Assembly: GCA_942492815.1 (NCBI GenBank) | Contig: OW818658.1 | Coordinates: 7,254,001-7,318,000, forward strand | From: JAEUWI01 sp942492815 | GTDB lineage: Bacteria > Hydrogenedentota > Hydrogenedentia > Hydrogenedentales > JAEUWI01 | DNA: 64,000 bases | Direction of reading: 5' to 3' | Shown: positions 31,972 to 42,319 of the stretch, in pieces | How positions within the stretch are numbered: position 1 is the stretch's first letter | Layout: each line of letters opens with the position of its first letter | Notes under the pieces: generated by a model | Databases searched by the model: none | What the model saw: only the letters and a program-made list of their open reading frames with translations | Told to the model about the DNA's origin: nothing | Made by a program: the position numbers and the translations under genes

Positions 31972-33135
31972 CTATTCACACAACTCAAAAATCCCGGCGC
32001 CGCCCATGCCGCCGCCGATGCACATGGTGACGAGTCCGTACTTCACGTTGCGGCGTTTCATTTCGTGCAATAGCGTGGCGGTGAGTTTGGCACCGGTGCA
32101 GCCAAGGGGGTGGCCGAGGGCTATCGCGCCGCCGTTGACGTTGACGATGTCTTCGGAAAAGCCCATCTCGCGGACGACATGGATGGTCTGGGTGGCGAAG
32201 GCTTCGTTGCACTCGACCAGGCCGATTTCTTCGGGCTTGATACCGGCTTGTTCGCAGGCTTTTTTGATTGCGGGTACCTGGGGCGGGCCGAGGTATTTGG
32301 GGTCGCCGGCCTGGACGCACCAGGCGCGCATTTTGCCCAGGGGCTTGAGGCCGTGCTTCTTAACCGCTTCGCCGCTGGCGAGGAGGCAGGCGGCCGCGCC
32401 GTCGCTGGTTTGGCTGGAGTTGCCCGCGGTGCACATGCCGATCTTGGGGGAGGCGGCGAAGGCGAGGCGGAGTCCGGCGAGGACTTCGACGGTGGTCTCG
32501 GGGCGGGGACCCTCGTCGGTGTCGAAGGTGAAGGTGCCGCCGTCGGGCGTGCGCACTTCGACGGGGACGATCTCGTCTTTGAATTTACCGGCGGCGATGG
32601 CGGCCCCGGCGCGCTGCTGGCTGCGTGCGCCCCAGGCGTCGGCGTCTTCGCGGGTGATGTTGAAGTCGCGGCCCACGTTGTCGCCGCAGACGCCCATGGA
32701 AATGAAAATCTCGGGCATTTCGTCGGCGAGGGTGGGGTTGGGGGAGACCTTGTTTCCGCCGGGCCCGATCATGCTCATGGATTCGGTGCCGCCGGCGACG
32801 GCGACGTCGAGCATGCCGCATTCGATCTTGGCGGCGGCGATGGCGAGGGCCTCGGTGCCGGAGGAGCAGAAGCGGTTGATGGTGAGGCCGCTGACGCTCT
32901 GGGGCAGGCCCGCGCGGAGCAGGGCGATGCGGGCGACGTTCATGCCCTGTTCGCCTTCGGGCGTGGCGCAGCCGAGGACCACGTCGTCAATCGCGGCGGG
33001 GTCGATTCCGGCGGCGTCCACCGCGCCCTTGATGGCGGCGGCGGCGAGGTCGTCCGGGCGGGTCTGCTGGAGGGTGCCCCGGCCCGATTTTCCCACGGCG
33101 GTGCGCTTGGCGGATACTACGTATACGTTGTTCAT
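31972..33135 (-). CDS. fadA: Acetyl-CoA C-acyltransferase (3-ketoacyl-CoA thiolase)
   Basis: A 387-residue thiolase catalysing the last step of fatty acid beta-oxidation, cleaving 3-ketoacyl-CoA with CoA. The nucleophilic Cys is in NRFCSSGTEAL (~residue 91). The C-terminal GHPLGCTGAKL contains the active-site His, and CIGGGMGGAGIFE the second catalytic Cys. The gene starts 19 bp after the hydroxyacyl-CoA dehydrogenase/hydratase gene, so the two form an operon like Bacillus fadN-fadA. No acyl-CoA dehydrogenase (fadE) is within the window. Confidence 0.95.
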   Translation of the reverse strand: MNNVYVVSAKRTAVGKSGRGTLQQTRPDDLAAAAIKGAVDAAGIDPAAIDDVVLGCATPEGEQGMNVARIALLRAGLPQSVSGLTINRFCSSGTEALAIAAAKIECGMLDVAVAGGTESMSMIGPGGNKVSPNPTLADEMPEIFISMGVCGDNVGRDFNITREDADAWGARSQQRAGAAIAAGKFKDEIVPVEVRTPDGGTFTFDTDEGPRPETTVEVLAGLRLAFAASPKIGMCTAGNSSQTSDGAAACLLASGEAVKKHGLKPLGKMRAWCVQAGDPKYLGPPQVPAIKKACEQAGIKPEEIGLVECNEAFATQTIHVVREMGFSEDIVNVNGGAIALGHPLGCTGAKLTATLLHEMKRRNVKYGLVTMCIGGGMGGAGIFELCE

Positions 33136-33154
33136 CGTTCGTTCCTTTCCGCGA

Positions 33155-35548
33155 TCAATTGCGCAGCGGTTTGTTGCTCATCAGCATGTATTGAATGCGC
33201 TCGGTGGTTTTCTCGGTGCCGCAGAGGCCGAGGAATCCTTCGCATTCGAGGTCGAGCAGGTCCTGCTCGGTGATGGGCGTGCCCGCGAGGCGGTTGCCGC
33301 CGACGAGTACGTGGGCGGCTTTGCCCGCGATGAGCGCGTCGTGCTCGGTGGCCCAGCCGTTCTGCTGCATGTTCCACACGGCGGCTTTGAAGGCGGCTGC
33401 CGGTCCATCGCCCAGGGCCTTGAGGCGCGGCGGGCGCGGGGGCGTGTAGCCACTCACAACGAGGCCACGGCACACGGCCTTCGCCTTGGCGATCTGATGT
33501 TCATAGTTCGGCAGGACGATATCGCTCTCGCGGAAATAGCCCAGCTCGATGGCCTCGCGGCCGCTCGTGCCCACCTTGGCCTGGCCGATGGCTTCGAAGG
33601 CGCGGCGGATGAACGGGAACGGATCAACGCTCACGTTGTCGGGGCAATATTCCATCGCGCGGATGTGCATTTCCTTGCATCCGCCGCCGCCGGGGATGAG
33701 GCCGACGCCCATCTCCACGAGGCCGGCGTAGGTCTCGCCTGCGAGGACGACCTTCGCCGCGTGCTGGCAGATTTCCACGCCGCCGCCGAAGGTGTAGTGG
33801 TGGGGCGCGGCGACCACGGGCTTGCGCGAATACTTCATGCGCATGTTGATCGCGTGCAACCCGCGAATGGCCTTCTCCACGCTATCCCAGTTCTTCTGCA
33901 TGATCTCGCCGAGGATGAGGAAGATATTCGCGCCCGCGCAGAAGTGGGGACCCTGGTTGGCGATGACCATGCCGTCGAATTTGCCTTCGTCCAGCAGATC
34001 CACGCCCGCGTTGAGCATGGCCGTGAGATCGGGGTCGATGACGTTCATCTTGCAGTGAAATTCGCAGCAGACGATGCCGTCGCCGAGATCGATGAGGCTC
34101 GCGCTGTCGTTGGTCTTCACGACGTTGGTCTTGTTCGTCTTGATATTCGCCAGGCGGATTTCGCTCGAGTTCTTCGGTACGGCGGTGTAGCCTTTGCCGT
34201 CGAAGTATTCCTCCACGCCGTTGCTGACACGGTAGAAGCTCGTGTTGCCCGAGGCTTTAAGCGCCTGCGCGATGGGCGGCAGGGCCACGCCGAGGGCGGC
34301 CATCTTCTCCGCGACCACGTCGAAGCCGAGGATGTCCCAGGTCTCGAAAATACCCTTTTCCCAGGCAAAGCCCCACTTCACCGCGTTGTCGATGTTCACG
34401 ATGTCGTCGGCTATTTCGGGGATGCGATTGCCCGCATATTGCGCGAGGTTCGCGAATTGCTTGAAGACGAATTGGGAGCCCTTGTCCTCGCCGAGGTACA
34501 TAACCTTCAGCTTGTCTTCCAGCTTCTCCAGATTGCGCACCGCGCCGGTGCACTCGAAGCGCGGCTTGATCGGCGCGCGGTACTCCAGCGTCTCCGGGTC
34601 GAGGCCGAGGATGATGGCCTTGCCCTTCTCGTCGCGCTCTTTGGTCTTCTTGAAGAAGCCCGAGCCGCTTTTGTCGCCCAGGAGGCCCTTCTCAACCATC
34701 GCGTCGAACCAGGCAGGGCCCGACATAAGGTCAAGGCGCTCGTCGTCCGGGCAGCCATTGCGCACATTGCCCACCACGAGCTTCAGCGTGTCCAGGCCCA
34801 CGAGGTCGGCCGTGCGGAAGGTGGCGGAGGAGGCATGGCCGATGGCCGGGCCCGTCAGTGCGTCGACTTCCTCCACGCTCAGGCCGTCCTTCGTCATTTC
34901 GTGGAGCGTGAATTGCATGGCAAAGGTCAGGAGGCGATTCGCCACGAAGTTGGGCGTGTCCTTGGCGTAGACGATGCCCTTGCCCAGGACATTCTCGCAG
35001 AAGGCCGCCATCGTGGCGATGACCTCGGGCTTCGTCTTCGGACCGGGGATGATTTCCAGCAGTTTCATGTAGCGCGGGGGATTGAAAAAGTGCGTGCCGA
35101 CAAAGTGGGCGCTCATCTCGTCGTCCATGCCCTCGGCCATGGCCTTGAAGGGAATGCCGCTCGTGTTCGAGCTGAGGATGGTGCCCGGCGTGCGGTGCTT
35201 CGCCACGCTCTCGAAAACCTTCTTCTTGATGTTCAGGTCTTCTTTCACCACCTCGATGATCCAGTCGCAGCCCGCGATCTTCGCCATGTCATCGTCGAAA
35301 TTGCCCGTCTCGATCATATCGAGGACGGAGGGAGAATAGGCGGGGGAAGGCTTCGCCTTCAGCAGCGCCGCTTTCGCGCCATCGGCGATGGCATTGCGCT
35401 TCGCCCGCTTCTTCTGATCCTTCTCCGGCAGATTCGGCGGCACGATGTCCAGCATGATACTGGGGACACCGCAATTGGCCAGGTGCGCGGCAATGGCGGC
35501 GCCCATCACGCCGGAGCCGAGCACGGCAACGCGCTTGAAATTGCTCAT
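33155..35548 (-). CDS. 3-hydroxyacyl-CoA dehydrogenase / enoyl-CoA hydratase (FadN type)
   Basis: A 797-residue fusion for beta-oxidation. The NAD-binding 3-hydroxyacyl-CoA dehydrogenase domain comes first (VAVLGSGVMGAAIAAHL; ~6-190), then the dehydrogenase C-terminal domain (~200-300, FVANRLLTF), then a second helical region, and finally a crotonase-fold enoyl-CoA hydratase domain (~470-680) with CAGANIFLI and GGGVEICQHA plus GLIPGGGG. This dehydrogenase-first order and length match FadN rather than FadB. AAGGAG precedes ATG. It is followed after 19 bp by the thiolase gene. Confidence 0.93.
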   Translation of the reverse strand: MSNFKRVAVLGSGVMGAAIAAHLANCGVPSIMLDIVPPNLPEKDQKKRAKRNAIADGAKAALLKAKPSPAYSPSVLDMIETGNFDDDMAKIAGCDWIIEVVKEDLNIKKKVFESVAKHRTPGTILSSNTSGIPFKAMAEGMDDEMSAHFVGTHFFNPPRYMKLLEIIPGPKTKPEVIATMAAFCENVLGKGIVYAKDTPNFVANRLLTFAMQFTLHEMTKDGLSVEEVDALTGPAIGHASSATFRTADLVGLDTLKLVVGNVRNGCPDDERLDLMSGPAWFDAMVEKGLLGDKSGSGFFKKTKERDEKGKAIILGLDPETLEYRAPIKPRFECTGAVRNLEKLEDKLKVMYLGEDKGSQFVFKQFANLAQYAGNRIPEIADDIVNIDNAVKWGFAWEKGIFETWDILGFDVVAEKMAALGVALPPIAQALKASGNTSFYRVSNGVEEYFDGKGYTAVPKNSSEIRLANIKTNKTNVVKTNDSASLIDLGDGIVCCEFHCKMNVIDPDLTAMLNAGVDLLDEGKFDGMVIANQGPHFCAGANIFLILGEIMQKNWDSVEKAIRGLHAINMRMKYSRKPVVAAPHHYTFGGGVEICQHAAKVVLAGETYAGLVEMGVGLIPGGGGCKEMHIRAMEYCPDNVSVDPFPFIRRAFEAIGQAKVGTSGREAIELGYFRESDIVLPNYEHQIAKAKAVCRGLVVSGYTPPRPPRLKALGDGPAAAFKAAVWNMQQNGWATEHDALIAGKAAHVLVGGNRLAGTPITEQDLLDLECEGFLGLCGTEKTTERIQYMLMSNKPLRN

Positions 35549-35829
35549 GGGTATGCTTCTCCTTGTAGACTTGCCCGTGTGTCTCGTGGCGTACTTACCG
35601 GTCGTTAGACACGGCCCGCCATCCTACAGGCGCAAGACGCGGTGCGTCAAGGCCGGCGGGGTGGGGGAGCTTCACCTGCTTCATGGGGCTTAGCTTAAAC
35701 TATTTGTCGAGAAGGTTACAGTTGATTAGACTGATCGGACGGATTGGACCGATCATGCGTTATACTTCGATGGCAGCACGAGTATTCTTTGACCCGCACG
35801 GCTTTCATCAGCCCAGGAGCGTTTAAACC

Positions 35830-36411
35830 ATGCACGAAACATATCTTCCGTTGCGGCGCGGTGCCTTGTGCGCACTTGTAATTGTTGCCACCGGCCTCAG
35901 CGCGTGTTCGCCGCCCGAGATTGCCCGGATTTCGGTTCAGTTCACCGGCGGGCACGACACCGACCCGGTGGATCAGGGGCGGCCTGTGGTGCTTATCGCG
36001 GCGGCGCTGGCGGTGGAGCCGGAAGTTTTCCGCGAGGCCTTCAGCAAGGTCGAGCCCGCGCCGGGCGGCACGGCCCCGAGCGGCGAGCGGGTTCACGCGA
36101 ACAAGGAAGTCCTGTTGGCGGCTTTGGCGCCCCACGGTGTGACCAACGAGCGGCTGGATGAAGTCTCCGATTACTACCGTTATTCCCCGGGCCCGGGCGA
36201 ACTTTGGAAGGTGCGCGAGGCGGAAGCGGTCGCGCTGGTGAAGCAGGGGCAGATTGTGGGCTTCGAAATTGAGGACGGTGGTGCGGGCTACACGACACCC
36301 CCGACGATCACGGTCTCGGGCTTCCCCAGCCTCCGCGTGGCGGCGCAGATGGACTTTGGCGCGGACCTGAAGACCAATGGCTCGATTAAGGGCATGAGCG
36401 TGGTGGAATAG
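35830..36411 (+). CDS. Putative lipoprotein
   Basis: A 193-residue protein with a lipobox near residue 26 (VATGLSAC) after a hydrophobic leader, so it should be lipid-anchored and exported. The mature part is mixed and ends with IEDGGAGYTTPPTITVSG, a short Gly-Tyr beta motif also seen in exported proteins of other environmental bacteria. No catalytic motif. It stands alone 65 bp before the sigma-ankyrin gene on the same strand; possible co-transcription. Confidence 0.68.
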   Translation: MHETYLPLRRGALCALVIVATGLSACSPPEIARISVQFTGGHDTDPVDQGRPVVLIAAALAVEPEVFREAFSKVEPAPGGTAPSGERVHANKEVLLAALAPHGVTNERLDEVSDYYRYSPGPGELWKVREAEAVALVKQGQIVGFEIEDGGAGYTTPPTITVSGFPSLRVAAQMDFGADLKTNGSIKGMSVVE

Positions 36412-36478
36412 GGGGGTATCCCGCCAGGCGTCCACCGGGACTTTCCGGGTATAATAGGCAGAACCCGACGGAAGCCCC

Positions 36479-38080
36479 ATGAACGACCTTGAACAGATAG
36501 TCCGCGCCGCGCAACAGGGCGATACCAAAGCGTTTACGACGCTGGTGTCGCGCTTTGAGCGTTTTGCACTGGATCGCGCCCATGCCTGGGTGAATGATCG
36601 CCATCGCGCCGAGGAAATCGTTCAGGAGGCCTTTCTGGAGGCGGCGCTGAAGCTGCACCAGCTCGACACGCCCGTGGCCTTTGCCTCGTGGTTCAAGCGG
36701 ATCGTGGTGAAGCAGTGTGACCGGGTGACGCGGCTGAAAGCGCACCCCACGGTGGAATTGACGGCGGCGTCAAACGCGCAGGACCTCGCGCCCCTGGCCC
36801 CAATTCGCATGGATTCGGATGGTCGCAATTCGCTGGTCGCTCTGGCCCTCACGACCCTCTCCCCCGACCAGCGCGATTTGATCCATGCGGTTTACTGGGA
36901 AAACGAACCCCAGAAAGACATCGCCGAGCGCCTGGGCCTGCCCCTGACCACGGTGAAGAAACGTCTCTATACCGCGCGCCAGAAGATGGCGGAGTTCCTC
37001 GGCCAGACCGCGGCGAACGAGCGCGACGATGCGCCCGACGAAAGCGAAGCCTTTCCCCGCGACGTGCAGATCTTCATGGCTGCGTGGCATGGTCATGCGA
37101 GTCGCGTGGAGACGCTCCTGGCGGAGTTGCCCGAACTCGCCGAAGCCACGAACGATGAGGGGCTTTCCCTGCTGCTCTTCGCGGCCCATGCGGCCCATTA
37201 CTCCGGCAATGACCGCGTGGTGCAAATGCTGCTTTCACGCGGGGTGCGTCCGGGCCGTTTCGAGCGGGCTGCCCTGGGTTTTCCGTTGAGTGCTTTGGCG
37301 GGCACCGTGGATTTTGTCGGTCCCTGGGGGCGCACGGCGCTCCACTGGGCGGTGTGCGGCGGACATCTGGGCCTCGCGAAGAACCTTATTCTGCGCGGTG
37401 CGAATCCGAACCTTGCCGATCAATGGGGCTGCACAGCGGTCCACCTGGCGGCGGATTTCGGCCATGGCGATGTGTTGACGTTCCTGCTGGGTGCGGGCGG
37501 TGATCCGCGCCGCGTGATGAATAACGGCAAGGGCCTCATGCACCTTGCGGCGGGTCATGCAGGTGGGGGACTCATCGGCATCGCGCGCAGTGCTGGCCTG
37601 AGCCTCGATTTGTTCGCCGCTGCTTCGCTGGGTGATCTGGATTTGGCCCACCGGCTGATCCGGCGCGATTCGGACAGCGTAAACCAGCGCCTGAAGATCG
37701 GCGCGTCGCCGCTTAATATCGCGGCCGAGCGCGGGCATGAAGAACTGGCGGAATACCTGATTTCGCGCGGTGCCACGCTGGACCCCATCAGCGCCATCGC
37801 CCTCGGGCGCAACGAGGCCCTGCTGGAGATGCTGGCGCAACAGCCGGGCACCATCGACAAGCACGCGGGCTCCTTCGGATTTACCCCGCTCCACGCGGCC
37901 TCGGTCCGTGGCCAGGATGGCCTCGTACGCTTGCTGCTGCATCAGGGTGCGGAAGTGAACCGCTGCGACCGGATGTTCAGGAAGACGCCGTTGCACGAGG
38001 CGCTGTTTTTTGGTCGAGAGAGTGCTGCACGGCTGCTGTATAGCCATGGCGGGCGGATGGGCGTGGGGAAGGGGAACTGA
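36479..38080 (+). CDS. ECF sigma factor fused to ankyrin repeats
   Basis: A 533-residue fusion. Residues ~1-180 are an ECF sigma factor: region 2 with HRAEEIVQEAFLEAALKL, region 4 with LSPDQRDLIHAVYWENE and the recognition helix region TTVKKRLYTARQKMAEFL. From ~200 onward the protein is a stack of ankyrin repeats (GRTALHWAVCGGHLGLAKNL; GCTAVHLAADFGHGDVLTFLL; SPLNIAAERGHEELAEYLI; FTPLHAASVRGQDGLVRLLL; KTPLHEALFFGRESAARLLY). No anti-sigma gene is adjacent, so the ankyrin part may itself regulate the sigma domain. A small inverted repeat (38108-38191) follows. Confidence 0.9.
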   Translation: MNDLEQIVRAAQQGDTKAFTTLVSRFERFALDRAHAWVNDRHRAEEIVQEAFLEAALKLHQLDTPVAFASWFKRIVVKQCDRVTRLKAHPTVELTAASNAQDLAPLAPIRMDSDGRNSLVALALTTLSPDQRDLIHAVYWENEPQKDIAERLGLPLTTVKKRLYTARQKMAEFLGQTAANERDDAPDESEAFPRDVQIFMAAWHGHASRVETLLAELPELAEATNDEGLSLLLFAAHAAHYSGNDRVVQMLLSRGVRPGRFERAALGFPLSALAGTVDFVGPWGRTALHWAVCGGHLGLAKNLILRGANPNLADQWGCTAVHLAADFGHGDVLTFLLGAGGDPRRVMNNGKGLMHLAAGHAGGGLIGIARSAGLSLDLFAAASLGDLDLAHRLIRRDSDSVNQRLKIGASPLNIAAERGHEELAEYLISRGATLDPISAIALGRNEALLEMLAQQPGTIDKHAGSFGFTPLHAASVRGQDGLVRLLLHQGAEVNRCDRMFRKTPLHEALFFGRESAARLLYSHGGRMGVGKGN

Positions 38081-38107
38081 ATGTTGTTGGGGACTGTCCG
38101 CTAATCG

Positions 38108-38191
38108 CAGGGACAACAGAGACAGGAGGGGCTGCAGAAATGTACCAATTTCAGTCTCTGCCTGCCGTCTCTGTAGTCTCTGCCGTCCCTG
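38108..38191. repeat. Inverted repeat after the sigma-ankyrin gene
   Basis: Arms 38108-38123 (CAGGGACaaCAGAGAC) and 38176-38191 pair at 14 of 16, with similar sequence continuing inward. It may terminate the upstream transcript. No gene inside. Confidence 0.65.
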
Positions 38192-38316
38192 TGAATTAAG
38201 CTGAAGACCGCCCTCCTCCGCTTGCTCGAAATGCCCCCAAAGCCGTATACTGACCCCACGCCCTTCCAAGAATTCCCCCGCCGTGTATCTCGTTGCCGCC
38301 CGTGCGGGTCTCTAAT

Positions 38317-38349
38317 GCCAGTTGCACCATGAACCATCGCTGGCGGTGC
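38317..38349 (+). promoter_or_regulatory. Possible H-type pseudoknot in the ahcY leader
   Basis: GCCAG (38317-38321) can pair with CTGGC (38340-38344), and GCACC (38324-38328) with GGTGC (38345-38349), in interleaved order, as in an H-type pseudoknot. It ends about 22 bases before the ribosome-binding site of ahcY. A competing simple hairpin (GCTGGC with GCCAGC) is also possible. It does not match consensus SAH or SAM riboswitches that I can recognise, so this is only a candidate. Confidence 0.3.
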
Positions 38350-38384
38350 CAGCCTTAATACGACTCAAATCAAGGAGAACACCC

Positions 38385-39845
<1,461 letters not shown>

Positions 39846-39867
39846 TCGGCGGATAGGATAGAGGTTG

Positions 39868-39902
39868 AAAAGCCCGGTGCGTGGATGCGTGCCGGGCTTT
39901 TT
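39868..39902 (+). terminator. Rho-independent terminator of ahcY
   Basis: AAAAGCCCGG (39868-39877) pairs with CCGGGCTTTT (39892-39901), 14-base loop, followed by T. Begins 23 bp after the ahcY stop. Confidence 0.9.
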
Positions 39903-40314
39903 GCACCCACGCGAAATTCCATGGCAGTACTTTTGAGACTTACACGCTGCCCATTACTTCTCGCGCACCTCGGCCCAAGTGGCTTCCCAAAGTCCTCTCT
40001 GAGCCGGAACTATTCGACTCTAAAGTCCATCCGATCCCACCGATGTCGTACAGCACCACGGGCCTAACGTGGAATCCTATCGACAGGCACCGTGTTTGTT
40101 TTGATTGTCACTTGTGGCGACATGGTAGCATTCTGCTGTATCGTGCGAATGCCATCGCCCGACCTATTTGCGTAAATTTGGGGTTCAGAATGTTTGGAGC
40201 CGCAAGAGAACGCAACGATCGCAAAGCCGACCTTTCTCTGTGCTCTATGCGTTCTCTAGCGGCAAGAGATCCGTGTTATCCGTACCATCCGTGGTCGAAG
40301 CAGTTGGAGTTTTC
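39903..40314. other. Gene-free region upstream of the LysR gene
   Basis: About 410 bp with no credible gene. It contains a 16-bp inverted repeat at 40199-40214 and 40247-40262 (GCCGCAAGAGAACGCA, 15 of 16), resembling other AACGCA-type hairpins in the window. The promoter of the LysR gene is presumably here but was not identified. Confidence 0.5.
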
Positions 40315-41193
40315 ATGACCCTTGAATCCCTGCGGTGCCTTTGCGCCATCATCGAAACCCGGAGCTTCCGCGCGGCGGCGGATCGTATGCACCGTTCCCA
40401 GCCGGCGATCAGCCAGCAGCTCAAGGTGCTGGAGCGGGAGGCGGGGCATCCGCTCATCGACCGGAAGACGGGCGGGCCGACGCCCATGGGCGCGCTGCTC
40501 TACGCGCGGGCGCGTGACATCCTTCAGGCGGTGGAGAGCCTGTCCCACGAGGTGGCGGACTTTGACTCGGCGGCGAGCCGGGAATTGCGCGTGGGGACGA
40601 GCGACACGACGGCGCTCTATGTGCTGCCGCGGCTGGTGCGGGAGTTTTCGGCGATTATGCCGGAGACGCACCTCGTACTGGTGAATCGGAGCAGCGCGGC
40701 GATTGCGGAGCAGGTGCTGGCGGGCGCGCTGGATCTGGGCATCGTGACGCTGCCCACGGGGCACCCCGAACTGGAAGAGGCACCGCTTTTTCGCCAGCGC
40801 TTTGTGCTGGTGGTACCGCGCGGGCACGCCCTGGCGTCGCGGGACAAGGTCACCCTGAAGGCCCTGGCGAATGAGCCGCTGATCCTGCTGGAGGAGCAGA
40901 CCCGGACCGGCGCGATGCTGCGGGCCTATTTCCAGCGGCATAACTTCACGCCCCAGGTGGTGATGGACAGCGGCAGCTTTGAGGTGATCAAACGCTACGT
41001 GGCCGAGGGCGTGGGCCTGTCCTTCCTCCCGGAGATGGTCATCCGCCCCGGCGACACGGAGTTGCGCGCCATCCCCATGGCGGGCCTTCCGGCGGTGAAC
41101 CTTGGCGCGGTGTGGCGGCGTGGGGCCTATTGCTCCCGCGCGCAGCGGGCTTTCCTGGAGATGCTGAAAGCGCGCGGGCCTGGGAGAGCGTAA
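40315..41193 (+). CDS. LysR-family transcriptional regulator
   Basis: A 292-residue regulator. The N-terminal winged helix-turn-helix (~1-60) has TRSFRAAADRMHRSQPAISQQLKVLE. The effector-binding domain (~90-285) is a periplasmic-binding-protein fold typical of the family. The frame extends upstream to 40168, but ATG 40315 has GGAG five bases before it and begins the canonical HTH. The regulated gene is unknown; no divergent metabolic gene is adjacent. Confidence 0.94.
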   Translation: MTLESLRCLCAIIETRSFRAAADRMHRSQPAISQQLKVLEREAGHPLIDRKTGGPTPMGALLYARARDILQAVESLSHEVADFDSAASRELRVGTSDTTALYVLPRLVREFSAIMPETHLVLVNRSSAAIAEQVLAGALDLGIVTLPTGHPELEEAPLFRQRFVLVVPRGHALASRDKVTLKALANEPLILLEEQTRTGAMLRAYFQRHNFTPQVVMDSGSFEVIKRYVAEGVGLSFLPEMVIRPGDTELRAIPMAGLPAVNLGAVWRRGAYCSRAQRAFLEMLKARGPGRA

Positions 41194-42319
41194 GGCGACG
41201 GCGGCAGCCCGGCGCCCCAAGAAGGGCAACGTCCCATCTTGATCAATAAAAGAGGTTTGGGGAGCATGTCCGATTAGACATGCCCCCCTCAACCGCGGTG
41301 CAGACGGCCGCCACCAAGGCGACGCACTCCCGCCACACCACATCACACTTCGAGACCTGCTGTGCATTCGGGACCGTCCCGCGATTTCAAAAGCGGGGGA
41401 CAGTCCTATTGTCGCGTCTCCCGAAGGGGTTGACTCTGCCGTCTCCACTGCGATGTTCTCCTCGGGCGTGCTTTCGCGCTGGACAGTCCCCTTGGGGCGG
41501 GGCGATGGAAACGTGGAACTTTGCGTCTTTGGTGGGGTCGTAGCGTCGGGTCGTCTGCATGGGGTTTTCCCTCCCTGAGAATGAGTCCGGTTATGGGGAG
41601 GGTTGATGGACCTCCCCTATAGATCAGGATCGGACGTTGCAGTGTCGGACGGGGGAAGGGATTGGGGGGTATGGGGTTAGGGCGGGTGGCGGGGACTGCA
41701 GCCGATTGGCACTTACTTAAGGGCTGCCGTGCCCCAAGGGGTCCACGGGTGCCACCTTCAAACGGAGGAGCGAAGCGGGGGAAGTTTGTGGGTGTTCGAC
41801 TACAGGCGAACGGAGTTCATCGCAAGACCAAGCACAGGCCAACATGCGGCGGATGTCAAACCGTTGCTCAGTGACCGCGCCAAAGCCGACATCCCTTCAC
41901 CCACAAGCTCCGTCGCAAGCTTCTCCGCTTGAGGGTGGCACCCGGCGTGGACTTTAATTTTCTGGGAGTAATCCCGTTAAGTAAGTGCCATTCGGGACAG
42001 CCACCACCTGGCCTCGCGACAAGACTTTTATCTGACAACACGTGCCAAGCGGATGTCGTAGATCCGCCGAAGGAGGGCAGTCCCCTCGCGGCCCTGAACG
42101 TCGGCACTCCGAACGGCAAAGTTTCGCGGCTCAATACCCACCCTGCACCTGCCCCTGTCAACGCTTCCCATACCCCCTTGCGAGGGCACAGACATAACTC
42201 GGAGGACAGTGTGGTACCTGCTCTTCACTGTAGGTTGGAGATCCGCAGTGGCGGAAGACTTCCACTTCCAACATCTTGCCGACTTATCCCGGCGCTTCTC
42301 CCTACTTATTCAATTTTAA
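41194..42319. other. Long gene-free region with hairpins
   Basis: About 1.1 kb without a supported gene. It holds a hairpin after the LysR gene (GGGGAGCATGTC...GACATGC near 41257-41288), short GGGAC-N-GTCCC palindromes near 41369-41410, and a degenerate foldback at 41705-41990. Short frames here show no domain or codon support. Confidence 0.6.
41705..41990. repeat. Degenerate ~286-bp foldback element
   Basis: Terminal arms TTGGCACTTACTTAA (41705-41719) and its inverse near 41976-41990, and internal arms sharing GGGTGCCACC and flanking GTCCACG and CAA-CGGAG in inverted order. No clear target duplication and no gene. A decayed MITE-like or structural repeat. Confidence 0.65.

Noticed and set aside
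32006..35608. Very long open frame (about 1200 codons) on the plus strand opposite the FadN/FadA genes
   Set aside because: It is antisense to well-supported genes, driven by high GC and codon bias, and encodes no recognisable domain.
38357..38368. TAATACGACTCA, matching the first 12 bases of the T7 phage promoter
   Set aside because: The match ends there (AATCAAGG instead of CTATAGGG) and it lies in the normal leader of ahcY; no phage polymerase gene is present. Chance.
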